This document shows, piece by piece, positions 1 to 8,926 of a stretch of 64,000 nt of DNA (its first letter is position 1; the number at the start of each line of letters is the position of its first letter). This DNA comes from Flavobacterium beibuense F44-8. Its GTDB lineage: Bacteria; Bacteroidota; Bacteroidia; Flavobacteriales; Flavobacteriaceae. The stretch spans positions 1 to 64,000 of the forward strand of contig NZ_JRLV01000004.1 in the NCBI RefSeq assembly GCF_000769915.1, given 5' to 3'. A model generated the notes under the pieces. It made no database searches. It was given only the letters and a program-made list of their open reading frames with translations, and was not told the origin of the DNA. The translations under genes were made by a program, and so were the position numbers.

Positions 1-200
1 AGATAGGAGCTACCTACAGGATAGATGACTCATTTGGCGGTATGGTAAACTACAGGATTACACCCAACCTTAGATTAGGTTATGCTTACGATCATATCGT
101 ATCCGACCTTAATGTAACCACCCCTTCTTCGCATGAGATCATGCTTTTGTTTGATTTGAACTTCCCGAAGAAAGTATCCCGTTCACCACGTTATTTCTAA
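1..200 (+). CDS. PorP/SprF family type IX secretion membrane protein (3' end)
   Basis: Only the last 65 codons are present, read from base 3 to the TAA at 198-200. The fragment has alternating beta-strand-like segments (YRITPNLRLGYAYD, HEIMLLFDLNF) and ends in SPRYF, which is typical of the C terminus of PorP/SprF outer-membrane barrel proteins. These proteins associate with the type IX secretion and gliding machinery in Bacteroidota. The PorE-like OmpA gene starts 20 bp downstream on the same strand, and this pairing is common in Flavobacteriaceae. Which of the several PorP/SprF paralogues it is cannot be decided from the tail. Confidence 0.82.
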   Translation, partial: IGATYRIDDSFGGMVNYRITPNLRLGYAYDHIVSDLNVTTPSSHEIMLLFDLNFPKKVSRSPRYF

Positions 201-220
201 CCTAAAAGCGATCAAGAAAG

Positions 221-2083
221 ATGAAGAACCTATATATCAGTTTAAGTTTTATGCTGGCAGCGCAGTTTGCCATGGCACAAAATAAAGACACGGAAAAAGC
301 AGATAAACTATTCAGCCGTTTTGAATACATTGATGCTGCCGACGAATACATGAAGCTTACCAACAAAAAAGACCCTTATGTTTACAGGCAACTTGCTGAG
401 AGTTACTACAACATGTTTAACAGTAAAGAGGCCATTAAGTGGTATGAAAAAGCTGTTAAATCTAAGCAGGACTCTGAGATTTATTACCACTATGCCCAGA
501 TGCTGAAAGCCGAAGGCAGGTATGAGGAAGCTAATGCACAAATGCTCACTTTTGCCAAAATGGCTCCTAAGGATCAAAGAGCAATCATATTTATGAAAGA
601 TCCTGATTATTTGCCTAAACTAAAAAGTCAAACTAAGCTTTTTGACGAGCAGTACTTAGACATTAGTGATAAAAAATATACCGATTTTGGCGCTGTATTA
701 AACGACGACAAATCTTTTTACTTTACCAGTACACGTAACACCGTTCGCAGAAAATATGGCCGTAACGAAGAACCATATCTTGATTTATATGTAGCTACTT
801 ATCAGGGAGACGGTAAATTTAGCAGCCCTGAACCGGTTACTGAGATAAACAGTAAATGGCACGACGGTCCTGCAACTATTACAGCCGACGGCAATACCAT
901 GTACTTTGCCAGTGAGAGTTTTAAAGAAGGGAAGTTTGAGAAAGACAACGGTCAGCAAACCGGACTACTTTACATCTTTAAGGCGACCAAAGTAAACGGA
1001 AAATGGGGTAATGTAGAGGCTTTACCGCTTAACGACAAGCGTTGGTCATCTGCTAACCCATCAGTTAGTGCCGATGGTAAAACCCTTTATTTCTCTTCAA
1101 ACAGAACAGGTTCTATGGGTGAAACTGACATTTGGAAAGTAGACATTAAAGGGCCTAACTCATACGGAAAACCGGAAAACCTGGGGCCTAAAGTAAATAC
1201 AGAAGGTAGGGAAAGCTTCCCTTACATAACATCAGACAATAAACTTTTCTTCTCTTCAGAAGGGCGAAAAGGCTTTGGTGGTTATGACGTGTATATGATA
1301 GACTTAAACAGTGACGGCGAAGCTATTAATCTGGGAGACCCTATCAATACTCCTAAAGACGACTTCTCATTCACCTTTAACGCTTCACAAAACGTTGGTT
1401 TCTTTGCCAGTAATCGTTTAGGGACAGATAACCTGTATATGGCTACTCCTATTTGTGGTGTAGAGGTTATTGTAACAGTAAGGGACAAAAAAACCGGAAA
1501 AATTATTCCGGCAGGAAAAGTAGCTATACTTGACGACAGAAATAACGTAATTGAAACCAGAACAGCCGATGCAAACGGTAAAGTTACCTACAGTGTAGAC
1601 TGCGATACTGATTACACAGTACAGGCATCAATAGAAGGCTACAAAACCGATAACTTCCCGGCAGAGAAGAAACATGGTGGTGAAGTTGTCGTAATGGCCG
1701 ATCTTGAACCGCTAGACGATCTTATAGTAGGCGACAGGGTAGTACTAAACAGTATCTATTTTGAATACGATAAAAGCAACATTACTCCTCAGGCAGCCTT
1801 TGAGCTAAATAAACTGGTGGATGTAATGAAGTCATACCCTGAAATGGTTATAGAGGCACAGGCACACACCGATAGCAGAGGTAGTGATGAGTACAATATG
1901 AAGTTATCTGAACAAAGAGCAAAATCTGTAATGCAGTATGTTGTATCACAGGGTATATCCAGAGAAAGGATAACCGGAAAAGGTTATGGAGAAACCATGC
2001 CTAAAGTAAATTGTGGCGACAATTGTACCGAAGAAGAGCATGCTAAGAACAGACGCAATGAGTTTGTTATAATAAAAAGATAA
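221..2083 (+). CDS. PorE-like OmpA-family protein (TPR, beta-propeller, CRD, OmpA)
   Basis: A 620-residue exported protein with a signal peptide at about residues 1-19 (ending AMAQ). Domains in order: TPR-type helices at about 25-115; PD40/WD40-like propeller repeats at about 130-410 (recurrent ADGKTLYFSSNR-type blades); a carboxypeptidase-regulatory-like beta domain at about 420-490; and a C-terminal OmpA peptidoglycan-binding domain at about 503-618 with the D...R binding signature (HTDSRGSDEYN...SEQRA). This order matches PorE, which anchors the type IX secretion complex to peptidoglycan. The gene follows a PorP/SprF gene by 20 bp, so the two are probably co-transcribed. Flavobacteria carry several PorP/OmpA pairs, so it may be a paralogue serving one adhesin rather than the core PorE. 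Confidence 0.85.
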   Translation: MKNLYISLSFMLAAQFAMAQNKDTEKADKLFSRFEYIDAADEYMKLTNKKDPYVYRQLAESYYNMFNSKEAIKWYEKAVKSKQDSEIYYHYAQMLKAEGRYEEANAQMLTFAKMAPKDQRAIIFMKDPDYLPKLKSQTKLFDEQYLDISDKKYTDFGAVLNDDKSFYFTSTRNTVRRKYGRNEEPYLDLYVATYQGDGKFSSPEPVTEINSKWHDGPATITADGNTMYFASESFKEGKFEKDNGQQTGLLYIFKATKVNGKWGNVEALPLNDKRWSSANPSVSADGKTLYFSSNRTGSMGETDIWKVDIKGPNSYGKPENLGPKVNTEGRESFPYITSDNKLFFSSEGRKGFGGYDVYMIDLNSDGEAINLGDPINTPKDDFSFTFNASQNVGFFASNRLGTDNLYMATPICGVEVIVTVRDKKTGKIIPAGKVAILDDRNNVIETRTADANGKVTYSVDCDTDYTVQASIEGYKTDNFPAEKKHGGEVVVMADLEPLDDLIVGDRVVLNSIYFEYDKSNITPQAAFELNKLVDVMKSYPEMVIEAQAHTDSRGSDEYNMKLSEQRAKSVMQYVVSQGISRERITGKGYGETMPKVNCGDNCTEEEHAKNRRNEFVIIKR

Positions 2084-2107
2084 GCCGTTCTAATTTAACA
2101 GATGGTT

Positions 2108-2139
2108 AAAAAAAGCAGCCCCAAGTGGCTGCTTTTTTA
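2108..2139 (+). terminator. Rho-independent terminator after the PorE-like gene
   Basis: AGCAGCC pairs with GGCTGCT around a short loop, is preceded by A residues and is followed by a run of six T residues. It lies 25 bp after the stop codon and closes the PorP/PorE-like unit. Confidence 0.85.
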
Positions 2140-2203
2140 ATATTTAACCTTTTTTTTATAAATTATTTGCACAGGTATACTTTACATTTTGGTAACGCTT
2201 TAG

Positions 2204-2211
2204 TAATTTTG
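2204..2211 (+). promoter_or_regulatory. -7 element TAATTTTG upstream of the cupin-like gene
   Basis: TAATTTTG fits the Bacteroidota -7 consensus TAnnTTTG. It ends 2 bp before the first in-frame ATG (2214), which would put the transcription start inside or after that codon. The ATG at 2238 is therefore the more plausible translation start. No convincing -33 TTTG at normal spacing was found. Confidence 0.45.
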
Positions 2212-2213
2212 CC

Positions 2214-3110
2214 ATGCATTTAACTTCAGCATTATTTATGCCTTTACACCTAACTGAAATAGAACGTGTAAAAACCATCTCAAAAGAAGATTTTTACAAT
2301 AACTACGTGAAAAAGCAAAAACCTGTAGTAATTGAACAATTAACTCAGGATTGGCCTGCTTACGAAAAATGGAAACTGAATTATATTAAGGATTTAGCCG
2401 CAGACAAGACTGTACCTCTGTATGACGACCGTCCGGTTTCTCATAAAGACGGATTTAATGAAGCACATGCCGAAATGAAAATGTCTGAATACATCGATCT
2501 TCTTCAGTCAAAGCCAACAAACTATCGAATATTTCTATATAACCTGATGAAGGAAGTCCCTTCGCTTCAAAAAGACTTTAAATGGCCTGACTTAGGCTTA
2601 AGACTTATAAAGCAGTTACCAATGCTGTTTTTTGGCGGAGAAAACTCAAAAGTGTTTATCCATTACGATATTGATTACTCTAACATACTGCATTTCCACT
2701 TTCATGGTAAAAAAAGGTGTATTCTTTTTGCCCCAAACCAAACTCCTTATCTGTACAAAGTACCACATTCATTGATCTCAAGAGAAGATATTGATTTTGA
2801 TAATCCGGATCTTGAGAAATGGCCGGCACTACAACATGCCGAAGGACTGGTAGCAAATCTTGAACACGGGGAAATGCTATATATGCCCGAAGGTTACTGG
2901 CATTACATGAAATATGTAACTCCGGGATTTTCTATGAGCCTAAGGGCACTGCCAAGAAAAATAAGTAACCTGTCTAAAGCGGTTTACAACATATTCGTAA
3001 TGAGGCATTATGACAACTTTATGCGACGATATAAAGGACAGGCGTGGATTGATTACAAAAACGAAGAAGCTGTTAAACGAACACATAAAAAGCTTAATAT
3101 ACCGATATAA
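2214..3110 (+). CDS. Cupin-like (JmjC-fold) domain protein
   Basis: 298 residues from the first ATG. A start at 2238 (MPLHLTEIERV) is likely because a -7 promoter element abuts the upstream ATG. The protein resembles the cupin_8/JmjC-like Fe(II)/2-oxoglutarate oxygenases. It has a His-x-Asp motif at H150/D152 (FIHYDIDY) in the expected strand, followed by FHFHGKKRCILFAP, and a distal histidine in GYWHYMKYV (H230). These would form the 2-His-1-carboxylate iron site. Substrates in this family are proteins, tRNA or small molecules, and none can be assigned here. It is a stand-alone gene between two terminators. Confidence 0.75.
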   Translation: MHLTSALFMPLHLTEIERVKTISKEDFYNNYVKKQKPVVIEQLTQDWPAYEKWKLNYIKDLAADKTVPLYDDRPVSHKDGFNEAHAEMKMSEYIDLLQSKPTNYRIFLYNLMKEVPSLQKDFKWPDLGLRLIKQLPMLFFGGENSKVFIHYDIDYSNILHFHFHGKKRCILFAPNQTPYLYKVPHSLISREDIDFDNPDLEKWPALQHAEGLVANLEHGEMLYMPEGYWHYMKYVTPGFSMSLRALPRKISNLSKAVYNIFVMRHYDNFMRRYKGQAWIDYKNEEAVKRTHKKLNIPI

Positions 3111-3116
3111 AAACAG

Positions 3117-3150
3117 TAATCCCGTTCGGCAAGAATGGGATTATTTTTTT
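3117..3150 (+). terminator. Rho-independent terminator after the cupin-like gene
   Basis: TAATCCC (3117-3123) pairs with GGGATTA (3137-3143), followed by a T run to 3150. It separates the cupin-like gene from recX. Confidence 0.8.
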
Positions 3151-3176
3151 ACCTTTAAGCACTAGCCTCACTATTT

Positions 3177-3650
3177 ATGCACAAAACCTATACTGTTGAA
3201 GAAGCCAAACGAAAACTGGAGCAATACTGCGCCTACCAGGATCGTTGCCATGCAGAGGTTTTACAAAAACTAAAAAGCATGAATATGATTTCGCAGGCAT
3301 GTGATGTTATTATTACCCATCTTATAGAACATAATTTCCTTAATGAGGAACGTTTTGCCAAAAGCTTTGCCCGAGGTAAATTCAGAATTAAAAACTGGGG
3401 GCGTATCCGTATAAAGAATGAGCTTAAAGTCAGAGATATTACACGCTTCAACCTTGAAGCAGCCCTAAAGGAAATACCTGACGGAGAATATATTGAAGCT
3501 TTTCATTCCCTTGCCGAAAAACAATGGGACAATATTAGGGAAACTAACATCCAAAAGAAAAAAAAGAAACTTTTTGACTTCCTTATACGTAAGGGTTTTG
3601 AGAGTAATTTAATTTATGATAAACTCAGTGAGTTAGCTGCTCAATCATAA
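3177..3650 (+). CDS. recX: Regulatory protein RecX
   Basis: 157 residues made of three helical RecX repeats. The N-terminal TVEEAKRKLEQYCAYQDRCHAEVLQKL and the middle EERFAKSFARGKFRIKNWGRIRIKNEL are typical of the family. RecX binds RecA filaments and restrains recombinase activity. The length is normal for the family. In many bacteria recX follows recA, but here it stands alone between a terminator and a TPR regulator, as is usual in Bacteroidota. The lysine run (KKKKK) near residue 128 is a local peculiarity. Confidence 0.9.
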   Translation: MHKTYTVEEAKRKLEQYCAYQDRCHAEVLQKLKSMNMISQACDVIITHLIEHNFLNEERFAKSFARGKFRIKNWGRIRIKNELKVRDITRFNLEAALKEIPDGEYIEAFHSLAEKQWDNIRETNIQKKKKKLFDFLIRKGFESNLIYDKLSELAAQS

Positions 3651-3738
3651 TTTAAATTGTCTTAACAAAATGTTAAATAAAATTTATTACCTTAGCAGTC
3701 CCCACAAATATATGTTAACGTAAAAATCCCCTAGTGCT

Positions 3739-5580
3739 ATGAGAACAAGAATTCTTTTGGCCACTCTGCTTGTTGCGGCCTTTTGTTACGGACAAGAGTT
3801 TAACTTCAAAGAACTGAATACCAAGGGTAAACAACTCATGTTTACCAAACCTGACAGTGCTATCGTATATCTTAAAAAAGGTATGCAGGAAGCCGAAAGG
3901 ATTAAAGCCCATGATACCATTTTTGGTGATTTATACCATTTGCATGGTATACGCGACCTTATGCTAAATAAATTTGATTCGGGTATAATCTATTTTAAAA
4001 AAGCTGCAGAATACAACAAAAACTATCCTGACAAACAGGTAAGGTCATTTTGTAATATTGCTATATGTTACAGAAACTTAGGCCAACTTGACAAATCAAT
4101 AAAACAATTAAATGAAATACTCAAGTCAGGTAAACAAACTGAAAAAACACTTGCTATAGTATATGGCGAACTAGCCTCAAACTATATGCAAAAGTTTGAA
4201 AACCAAAAAGCCATTAACAGTCTTCTTAAAGCGATAGATGTTTTAAAGGAGATGAAAGACGATTCTGAAGTATACCCTATAAAGCAAAAGCTGGCTAACA
4301 TTTATATGTTACAGGGAAATTATGAATTTGCTATCGACCTGTACGACGATTGTATTGCCGGATTTAAAAAAAGAGGTGATAATAAAAACCTATCATACAC
4401 TTACCTAAATAAAGCAGAGAGCCTTATACAACTTAACAAACTGAATGAAGCTAAAGAGAACCTGAATTTAAGTATTAAATGGCTAAAAGAATATCAGGAC
4501 ATATCGGTGCTTGGTGTAGCCTATTCTAAAATAGGGCATATAGAAGCTCGTGAAGGAAATGAAGCCGAAGCTCTTGCCTCATACGAATATGCTATGGAAA
4601 ACCTTAGCGCTTCAAATTCGCCATATATTATAAGGGTAGGTATTGAATATATTAACCATCTTAACCGAAATAAAAAGTATAAAAAATCACTGGTAGTTAT
4701 TGATCAGGTTAAAGAAAGTGAAGCCTACAAGAGCATTAACCTTGAAGACAAAATGTATTTCTTACAGGCAATGGCAGACACTTATAAATTTACAGGTAGT
4801 TATAAAAAAGCAACCGACAATTATACCGAAACTATTATACTGAAGGACTCTATCGCTACAATGGATAAGGAAAATGCCCTTAACGAAATACAGGGCAAGC
4901 TCCAAAACGAAATACAGCGCGAAAAAAATATAGCCCTTGCCAACAGCAACAAAGCGCTTGAAGAAAAAATAACCAAAAACAAAATTATAATCTGGCTTAG
5001 TATTATAGGGAGCCTTATAATCATCATATTAATACTTACCATATTAAGATCAGCCAAACTTAAAAACCGACTGCAAAAAGAAGCCCTAAGGACTATTGCA
5101 GCCGAAAAGAACTTACTGGAACAGCAGAGCCAGTATGACAAGGAAATTTATGAAGCCCAAAAAGAACGCATTACAGAAAAGCAAAGAGAGCTTACATCAA
5201 GTGCGCTTAGGATGGCAAACCTGCAGGATAGCATAAACGACATTATAAACAAATGCCTTCGCAAGGAGATTATAAATATTAATGATGTAAGAAAGGAACT
5301 CCAGCTGCTAACCAAACAAAAAGACTACTGGAAACAGTTTGAAACACGTTTCAATAAAGTACACCCTAACTTTAATCATTCGCTGGCAGAGAAGTTTGAC
5401 AACCTTACGAAAAATGATTTAGAGTTCTGCTCGCTTTTAAAACTGAATTTAACCAACAAGGAAATCGCATCCCTGTTACAAATTTCGCATGAAAGCGTAA
5501 TTACTAAAAAATACAGAATTAAGAAAAAGATGAATATTCAGGAAGATATAGACTTTGAAAAGGTGATTATGGAAATTTAG
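3739..5580 (+). CDS. TPR-transmembrane-HTH (LuxR-like) regulator
   Basis: 613 residues with a signal peptide (about 1-19), an exported TPR array (about 30-390), one membrane span at about 415-437 (IIIWLSIIGSLIIIILILTIL), a cytoplasmic coiled coil (440-520) and a C-terminal helix-turn-helix (about 555-612: DLEFCSLLKLNLTNKEIASLLQ, HESVITKKYRIKKKM). This layout, common in Bacteroidota, suggests direct transmission of a periplasmic signal to a DNA-binding domain without phosphorelay. A paralogue with the same order lies at 43520-44998. The ligand and target genes are unknown. It is monocistronic and followed by a long gene-free spacer. Confidence 0.8.
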   Translation: MRTRILLATLLVAAFCYGQEFNFKELNTKGKQLMFTKPDSAIVYLKKGMQEAERIKAHDTIFGDLYHLHGIRDLMLNKFDSGIIYFKKAAEYNKNYPDKQVRSFCNIAICYRNLGQLDKSIKQLNEILKSGKQTEKTLAIVYGELASNYMQKFENQKAINSLLKAIDVLKEMKDDSEVYPIKQKLANIYMLQGNYEFAIDLYDDCIAGFKKRGDNKNLSYTYLNKAESLIQLNKLNEAKENLNLSIKWLKEYQDISVLGVAYSKIGHIEAREGNEAEALASYEYAMENLSASNSPYIIRVGIEYINHLNRNKKYKKSLVVIDQVKESEAYKSINLEDKMYFLQAMADTYKFTGSYKKATDNYTETIILKDSIATMDKENALNEIQGKLQNEIQREKNIALANSNKALEEKITKNKIIIWLSIIGSLIIIILILTILRSAKLKNRLQKEALRTIAAEKNLLEQQSQYDKEIYEAQKERITEKQRELTSSALRMANLQDSINDIINKCLRKEIININDVRKELQLLTKQKDYWKQFETRFNKVHPNFNHSLAEKFDNLTKNDLEFCSLLKLNLTNKEIASLLQISHESVITKKYRIKKKMNIQEDIDFEKVIMEI

Positions 5581-5695
5581 ACGTCTTTTTTCTTACACTC
5601 ATCACTATCCAAAATATAGACAAGAATAAAATACTGAAAAACAACAACCTAACACTTAAAAAAAACAATCCTGTCTATAGTTTGTCTATTAAAAT

Positions 5696-5729
5696 TTTGT
5701 TAAAAACAAGGGTCTATGCCTTACATTTG
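5696..5729 (+). promoter_or_regulatory. Promoter of candidate small RNA 1
   Basis: TTTG at 5696-5699 and a perfect -7 element TACATTTG at 5722-5729, separated by 22 bp. A start near 5736 is expected. No open reading frame follows on this strand before the strong terminator hairpin at 5887-5930. Confidence 0.6.
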
Positions 5730-5735
5730 TAGTAT

Positions 5736-5932
5736 ACAACTCGACAAAGTGATTCATAAATCCGACGAGTGGTAGTTTAGTAAAATAATAGTTCTTGAAA
5801 ATTTCCTGCTTTATATTACTAAATAACTGGTGCTATTTTGACCCATGATATGAAATACACGCCCCGTATTTTATGTTAAAAAACCCAACACCGGTGATTG
5901 CAACGCCCCTGTAATCATTGGTGTTTTTTTGT
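5736..5932 (+). ncRNA. Candidate structured small RNA 1 (about 195 nt)
   Basis: The stretch runs from a -7 promoter element to an intrinsic terminator and has no supported coding frame. Visible structure: ACTCG (5739-5743) with CGAGT (5766-5770); TTTAGTAA (5776-5783) with TTACTAAA (5816-5823); TGAAATAC (5851-5858) with GTATTTTA (5866-5873); and a terminator stem of 13 pairs including two G-U pairs (5887-5899 with 5913-5925) followed by a T run to 5930. The last two hairpin loops both display ACGCCCC (5859-5865 and 5903-5909). I do not recognise the family. Confidence 0.55.
5887..5930 (+). terminator. Rho-independent terminator of candidate small RNA 1
   Basis: AACACCGGTGATT pairs with AATCATTGGTGTT (two G-U pairs) around a 13-nt loop, followed by seven T residues. 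It lies 307 bp beyond the stop codon of the TPR-HTH gene, too far to be simply that gene's end. Confidence 0.8.
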
Positions 5933-6168
5933 AAGACACTACCTCTAATACAAGTAATCCCCTAACTCACTATAAATTATGACAAAAAATAAAGAAAACT
6001 TCTCAAAAATTTAAAATAACAAGCTATTATTTATATTATATTTTACGCTATTTTCTGATTATTATACAATGTTTCGCGCATATTAGTATTTAGATTATAA
6101 ATAAAATACTTGTTAATTAAAATATAAACAAAAATTCACCCCTACAACCATAAATAATTATATATCAG
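5933..6168 (+). other. AT-rich spacer with no recognised gene
   Basis: Between the two small-RNA candidates there is a very AT-rich stretch. I see no coding frame with plausible composition, no clear repeat and no RNA gene in it. Confidence 0.5.
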
Positions 6169-6383
6169 TATATTTGCCCCGATTTAAAAGCTAAATAATT
6201 ATTTATTATTTGCGCTTAACGAATTGAATTTTAATTACAAGAGGTTATATAAAACAACTACCACTAACTAAAAAGTAAATGGTTAGTTTTTAAAGCATAT
6301 TATGGGTTCTTAGTCCCGTAATGTTTAGTAATTTTTTAGTTGGATGCAAGGAACCCCCTACTCAGTAAGGGGTTTCTTTTTTT
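6169..6383 (+). ncRNA. Candidate structured small RNA 2 with promoter element and terminator
   Basis: A -7 element TATATTTG (6169-6176) predicts a start near 6183, but no TTG is visible at -33 spacing. The transcript would end at the hairpin AACCCC (6352-6357) with GGGGTT (6369-6374) and a T tract to 6383. Internal structure: an 11-bp stem CTAACTAAAAA (6264-6274) with TTTTTAGTTGG (6333-6343), enclosing an 8-bp stem ATTATGGG (6299-6306) with CCCGTAAT (6315-6322) and an 8-nt loop. The next plus-strand gene is almost 4 kb away, so this is not a leader. The T tract runs only in the plus direction, so it is not the end of the minus-strand gene beginning at 6382. Confidence 0.5.
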
Positions 6384-7578
6384 ATTTAGAGACCAGTATA
6401 CTAACTGCATTACCGCCAAAGCCTACAGCATTCACCAGTATCTTTTTAAGTTTTTTATCCTGAATAAAAGGAACATCTTTAGCAAACGGAACATTTATAA
6501 ACTGTTGTTTGTTAAGCATCATTACGGCAAGCTCAAGGCTTAATAACCCCGAAGCACCAAACGTATGCCCTATTTTCCATTTATTAGTAGTAATTAACGG
6601 TAACTTATCGTCAAAGAGTTTTTTTATGGCATTAAGCTCAGAAAGATCACCCTTTATAGTTCCCGGCGCATGCATTACAACAGCATCAATCTCACTTTTA
6701 TCAATACCTTCCATAGCCATAAGCATAGACTTTTGCAAACAGTCGGCATCAGTAGATATGGAAACACTGTGTTTTAAAATCTCTGTAGAATAGCCTATAC
6801 CCTCAACATAAGCAAGAGCATTTTCTTTTTTACCTGCTTCCAGGCATGCAATTGCTGCACCTTCACCAAGCACCATGGTATTCATCTCTTTTTCCATGTC
6901 AAGCGCGTGGCAGGGATATTCTTCTTTTTGGGTAGAATATATTTTCATAGCCCGCATTTGAGCAATAGTAAAAGGCGTAAGCGGCGCTTCACTCCCTCCT
7001 ACCATAAACTTATCAGACATACCTCCTCTTATCCATGCCACGCCATTAAGAAGCGCATGCAAAGCTGTAGAACAGGTTATGGAATGCGAAATATCGGGTC
7101 CGGTACTTTTAAGGTCATGTGCTACCCACGATGAGATATTCCCTAGAGTGGTAGACGGCGAAGCCTGAACTCCCGCTTTACCGGTTTCAAGAAATTCCCT
7201 GTAGTGATTCTCAAATAATTCGGTTGCACCTCTGGAAGAACCAATGTTAATCCCGAAAACGTCTCCTTCCTTCCATCCTGCCTCTTTTGCAGCAACTCTC
7301 GATGCCAGTATAGCAAACAGTACCGACTTGTCCAGATTCCTGTATTTAAGATCTGACTCTGTCAGTTGCACTATCTTTTCAGTAAGTTCATCGGTAAGTT
7401 TTGCTGCCGGAACACGCTTTCCGCCTATTTCTGTATATTGGATTTTTGTGCTTGTTTGCAGATAATTTTCCCATACCTGTTGGGCAGTATCGCCTAACGG
7501 TGAAAGGGAAGCTATGGAAGTTATGGAAACAGGTGTTGCCAAAATAATAGAATTTGCCTGCAAAAGTAAGGCAAACAA
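6382..7578 (-). CDS. Beta-ketoacyl-ACP synthase-like protein of the biotin cluster
   Basis: 398 residues of the FabF/FabB thiolase fold. The Cys-His-His triad is present: C169 in SITCSTALHALL, H303 in MHAPGTIKGD (canonical HGTGT), and H338 in KIGHTFGASG (canonical GHTLGAAG). It condenses, or has been adapted from enzymes that condense, an acyl thioester with malonyl-ACP. It follows bioD-bioA on the same strand but is separated by a terminator, so it has its own start. The first 12 residues (MFALLLQANSII) lie upstream of normal family homology and overlap a promoter-like TATTATTTTG, so a TTG start at 7542 is possible. A role in making the pimeloyl chain is inferred from context only. Confidence 0.82.
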   Translation of the reverse strand: MFALLLQANSIILATPVSITSIASLSPLGDTAQQVWENYLQTSTKIQYTEIGGKRVPAAKLTDELTEKIVQLTESDLKYRNLDKSVLFAILASRVAAKEAGWKEGDVFGINIGSSRGATELFENHYREFLETGKAGVQASPSTTLGNISSWVAHDLKSTGPDISHSITCSTALHALLNGVAWIRGGMSDKFMVGGSEAPLTPFTIAQMRAMKIYSTQKEEYPCHALDMEKEMNTMVLGEGAAIACLEAGKKENALAYVEGIGYSTEILKHSVSISTDADCLQKSMLMAMEGIDKSEIDAVVMHAPGTIKGDLSELNAIKKLFDDKLPLITTNKWKIGHTFGASGLLSLELAVMMLNKQQFINVPFAKDVPFIQDKKLKKILVNAVGFGGNAVSILVSK

Positions 7579-7579
7579 T

Positions 7580-7607
7580 AAAAAAAACCGAGGATTAACC
7601 CCGGTTT
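7580..7607 (-). terminator. Terminator downstream of bioA
   Basis: Read on the minus strand, AAACCGGGG and CCTCGGTTT form a stem with one mismatch and a 5-nt loop, followed by a run of eight T residues. It separates bioA from the ketoacyl synthase gene. Confidence 0.75.
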
Positions 7608-7632
7608 ATATGTTTTAGCTCTGCTTTAGTTT

Positions 7633-8925
7633 TTAAACTATTTCGTCTATTGCCTGTTTCACAACATCATAAACCTTAGTCAGTAGTTCATTGCTTATAA
7701 TATATGGCGGAAGTATATAGATGATATTTCCTACAGGCCTTAGTATCACTCCGTTTTCAATAAAGAAATTATAGAGTTTATTCCTAAAATCACCATAGTA
7801 ACTCTCATTACCGTCACGCTCAATCTCAAAAGCCATTATAACACCCAGTACACGGGCATTGATAACCCTTGGATGTTTTTCAATCTCGGCTATAAAATCA
7901 AGATGACTCGCATTAATACGCGTAAGATTGGCTTTCATCTCATCTGTAAGCAACAGTTCCAGTCCGGCTAGTGCTGCCGCACATCCGGTTGGGTTAGCAG
8001 TAAAAGTATGTCCGTGAAATAAGGCTTTGTTTATATCATCATCATAAAAACCTTCAAAAAGCTCTTCGGTAAAAGTGGTTATTGCCATAGGTATGGTCCC
8101 GGCTGTAAGTGCTTTGGAAAGACACATCATATCGGGCTCAACGGTAAGATAATCACAGGCAAATATTTTCCCTGTCTTACCAAAGCCTGTCATCACTTCA
8201 TCGGCAATGGTGAATACCCCATACTCTTTACACACTTTAATCAGGTTATCAAGAGCTTGTGGTTCATACATCACCATACCCGCTGCTCCCTGAACCAAAG
8301 GTTCAAATATAAATGCCGCATATTCTCCGGTAGCTGCCAGTTTCTTTATGGTAGCCAAACTCTTTTCCTCTTCTCCCTTGACAGGTACAGGAACACGAAC
8401 CACCTCTACAAGCGATCCTTTAAAAGCTTCGGTAAAAAAGGAAATACCACTTGCTGCCATAGCTGCAAAGGTATCACCGTGAAAAGCCTCTTCAAAAGCC
8501 AGTATCTTGGTACGTTTCTCACCTTTATTAAAATAATACTGAAGCGCCACTTTAATGGCCACTTCTACAGCTGTCGATCCGTTATCTGAAAAGAACATCT
8601 TCTTCTGGCTACTTGGCAGTATCTCCACCAGTTTTTCCGAAAGCACAACCGCTGGCTCATGTGTAAACCCACCAAACAGCACATGCTCTAATGATGTTAG
8701 CTGTTTATATATAGCATCAGCCACATGCTTATTGCTATGCCCGTAAGGGTTAACCCACCACGAAGCAATGGCATCTATATATTCTTTTCCGTTCTCGTCC
8801 CATAAAAGGGCTCCTTCACCTTTTACAATCCCTATAGGTTTTGCAGCAGTTTTATGTTGTGTATAAGGGTGCCACAGGTGTTTACTGTCGCGCTCTGTAA
8901 GCCCCTTTGTATTTTTAATGCTCAT
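7633..8925 (-). CDS. bioA: Adenosylmethionine-8-amino-7-oxononanoate aminotransferase
   Basis: 430 residues of class III PLP aminotransferase fold. It converts 7-keto-8-aminopelargonate to 7,8-diaminopelargonate using S-adenosylmethionine as amino donor, the third dedicated step of biotin synthesis. Visible signatures: HLWHPYTQ near the N terminus, the cofactor-binding DEVMTGFGKTG, and the Schiff-base lysine in CLSKALTAGT. The length matches the family. The start is 1 bp from the bioD stop, so the pair is translationally close. It is followed by a terminator. Confidence 0.95.
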   Translation of the reverse strand: MSIKNTKGLTERDSKHLWHPYTQHKTAAKPIGIVKGEGALLWDENGKEYIDAIASWWVNPYGHSNKHVADAIYKQLTSLEHVLFGGFTHEPAVVLSEKLVEILPSSQKKMFFSDNGSTAVEVAIKVALQYYFNKGEKRTKILAFEEAFHGDTFAAMAASGISFFTEAFKGSLVEVVRVPVPVKGEEEKSLATIKKLAATGEYAAFIFEPLVQGAAGMVMYEPQALDNLIKVCKEYGVFTIADEVMTGFGKTGKIFACDYLTVEPDMMCLSKALTAGTIPMAITTFTEELFEGFYDDDINKALFHGHTFTANPTGCAAALAGLELLLTDEMKANLTRINASHLDFIAEIEKHPRVINARVLGVIMAFEIERDGNESYYGDFRNKLYNFFIENGVILRPVGNIIYILPPYIISNELLTKVYDVVKQAIDEIV

Positions 8926-8926
8926 G

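Noticed and set aside
6169..6383. Calling the second RNA candidate 6S RNA
   Set aside because: The central bubble and closing stem of 6S cannot be shown by eye, so only a structured RNA is claimed.
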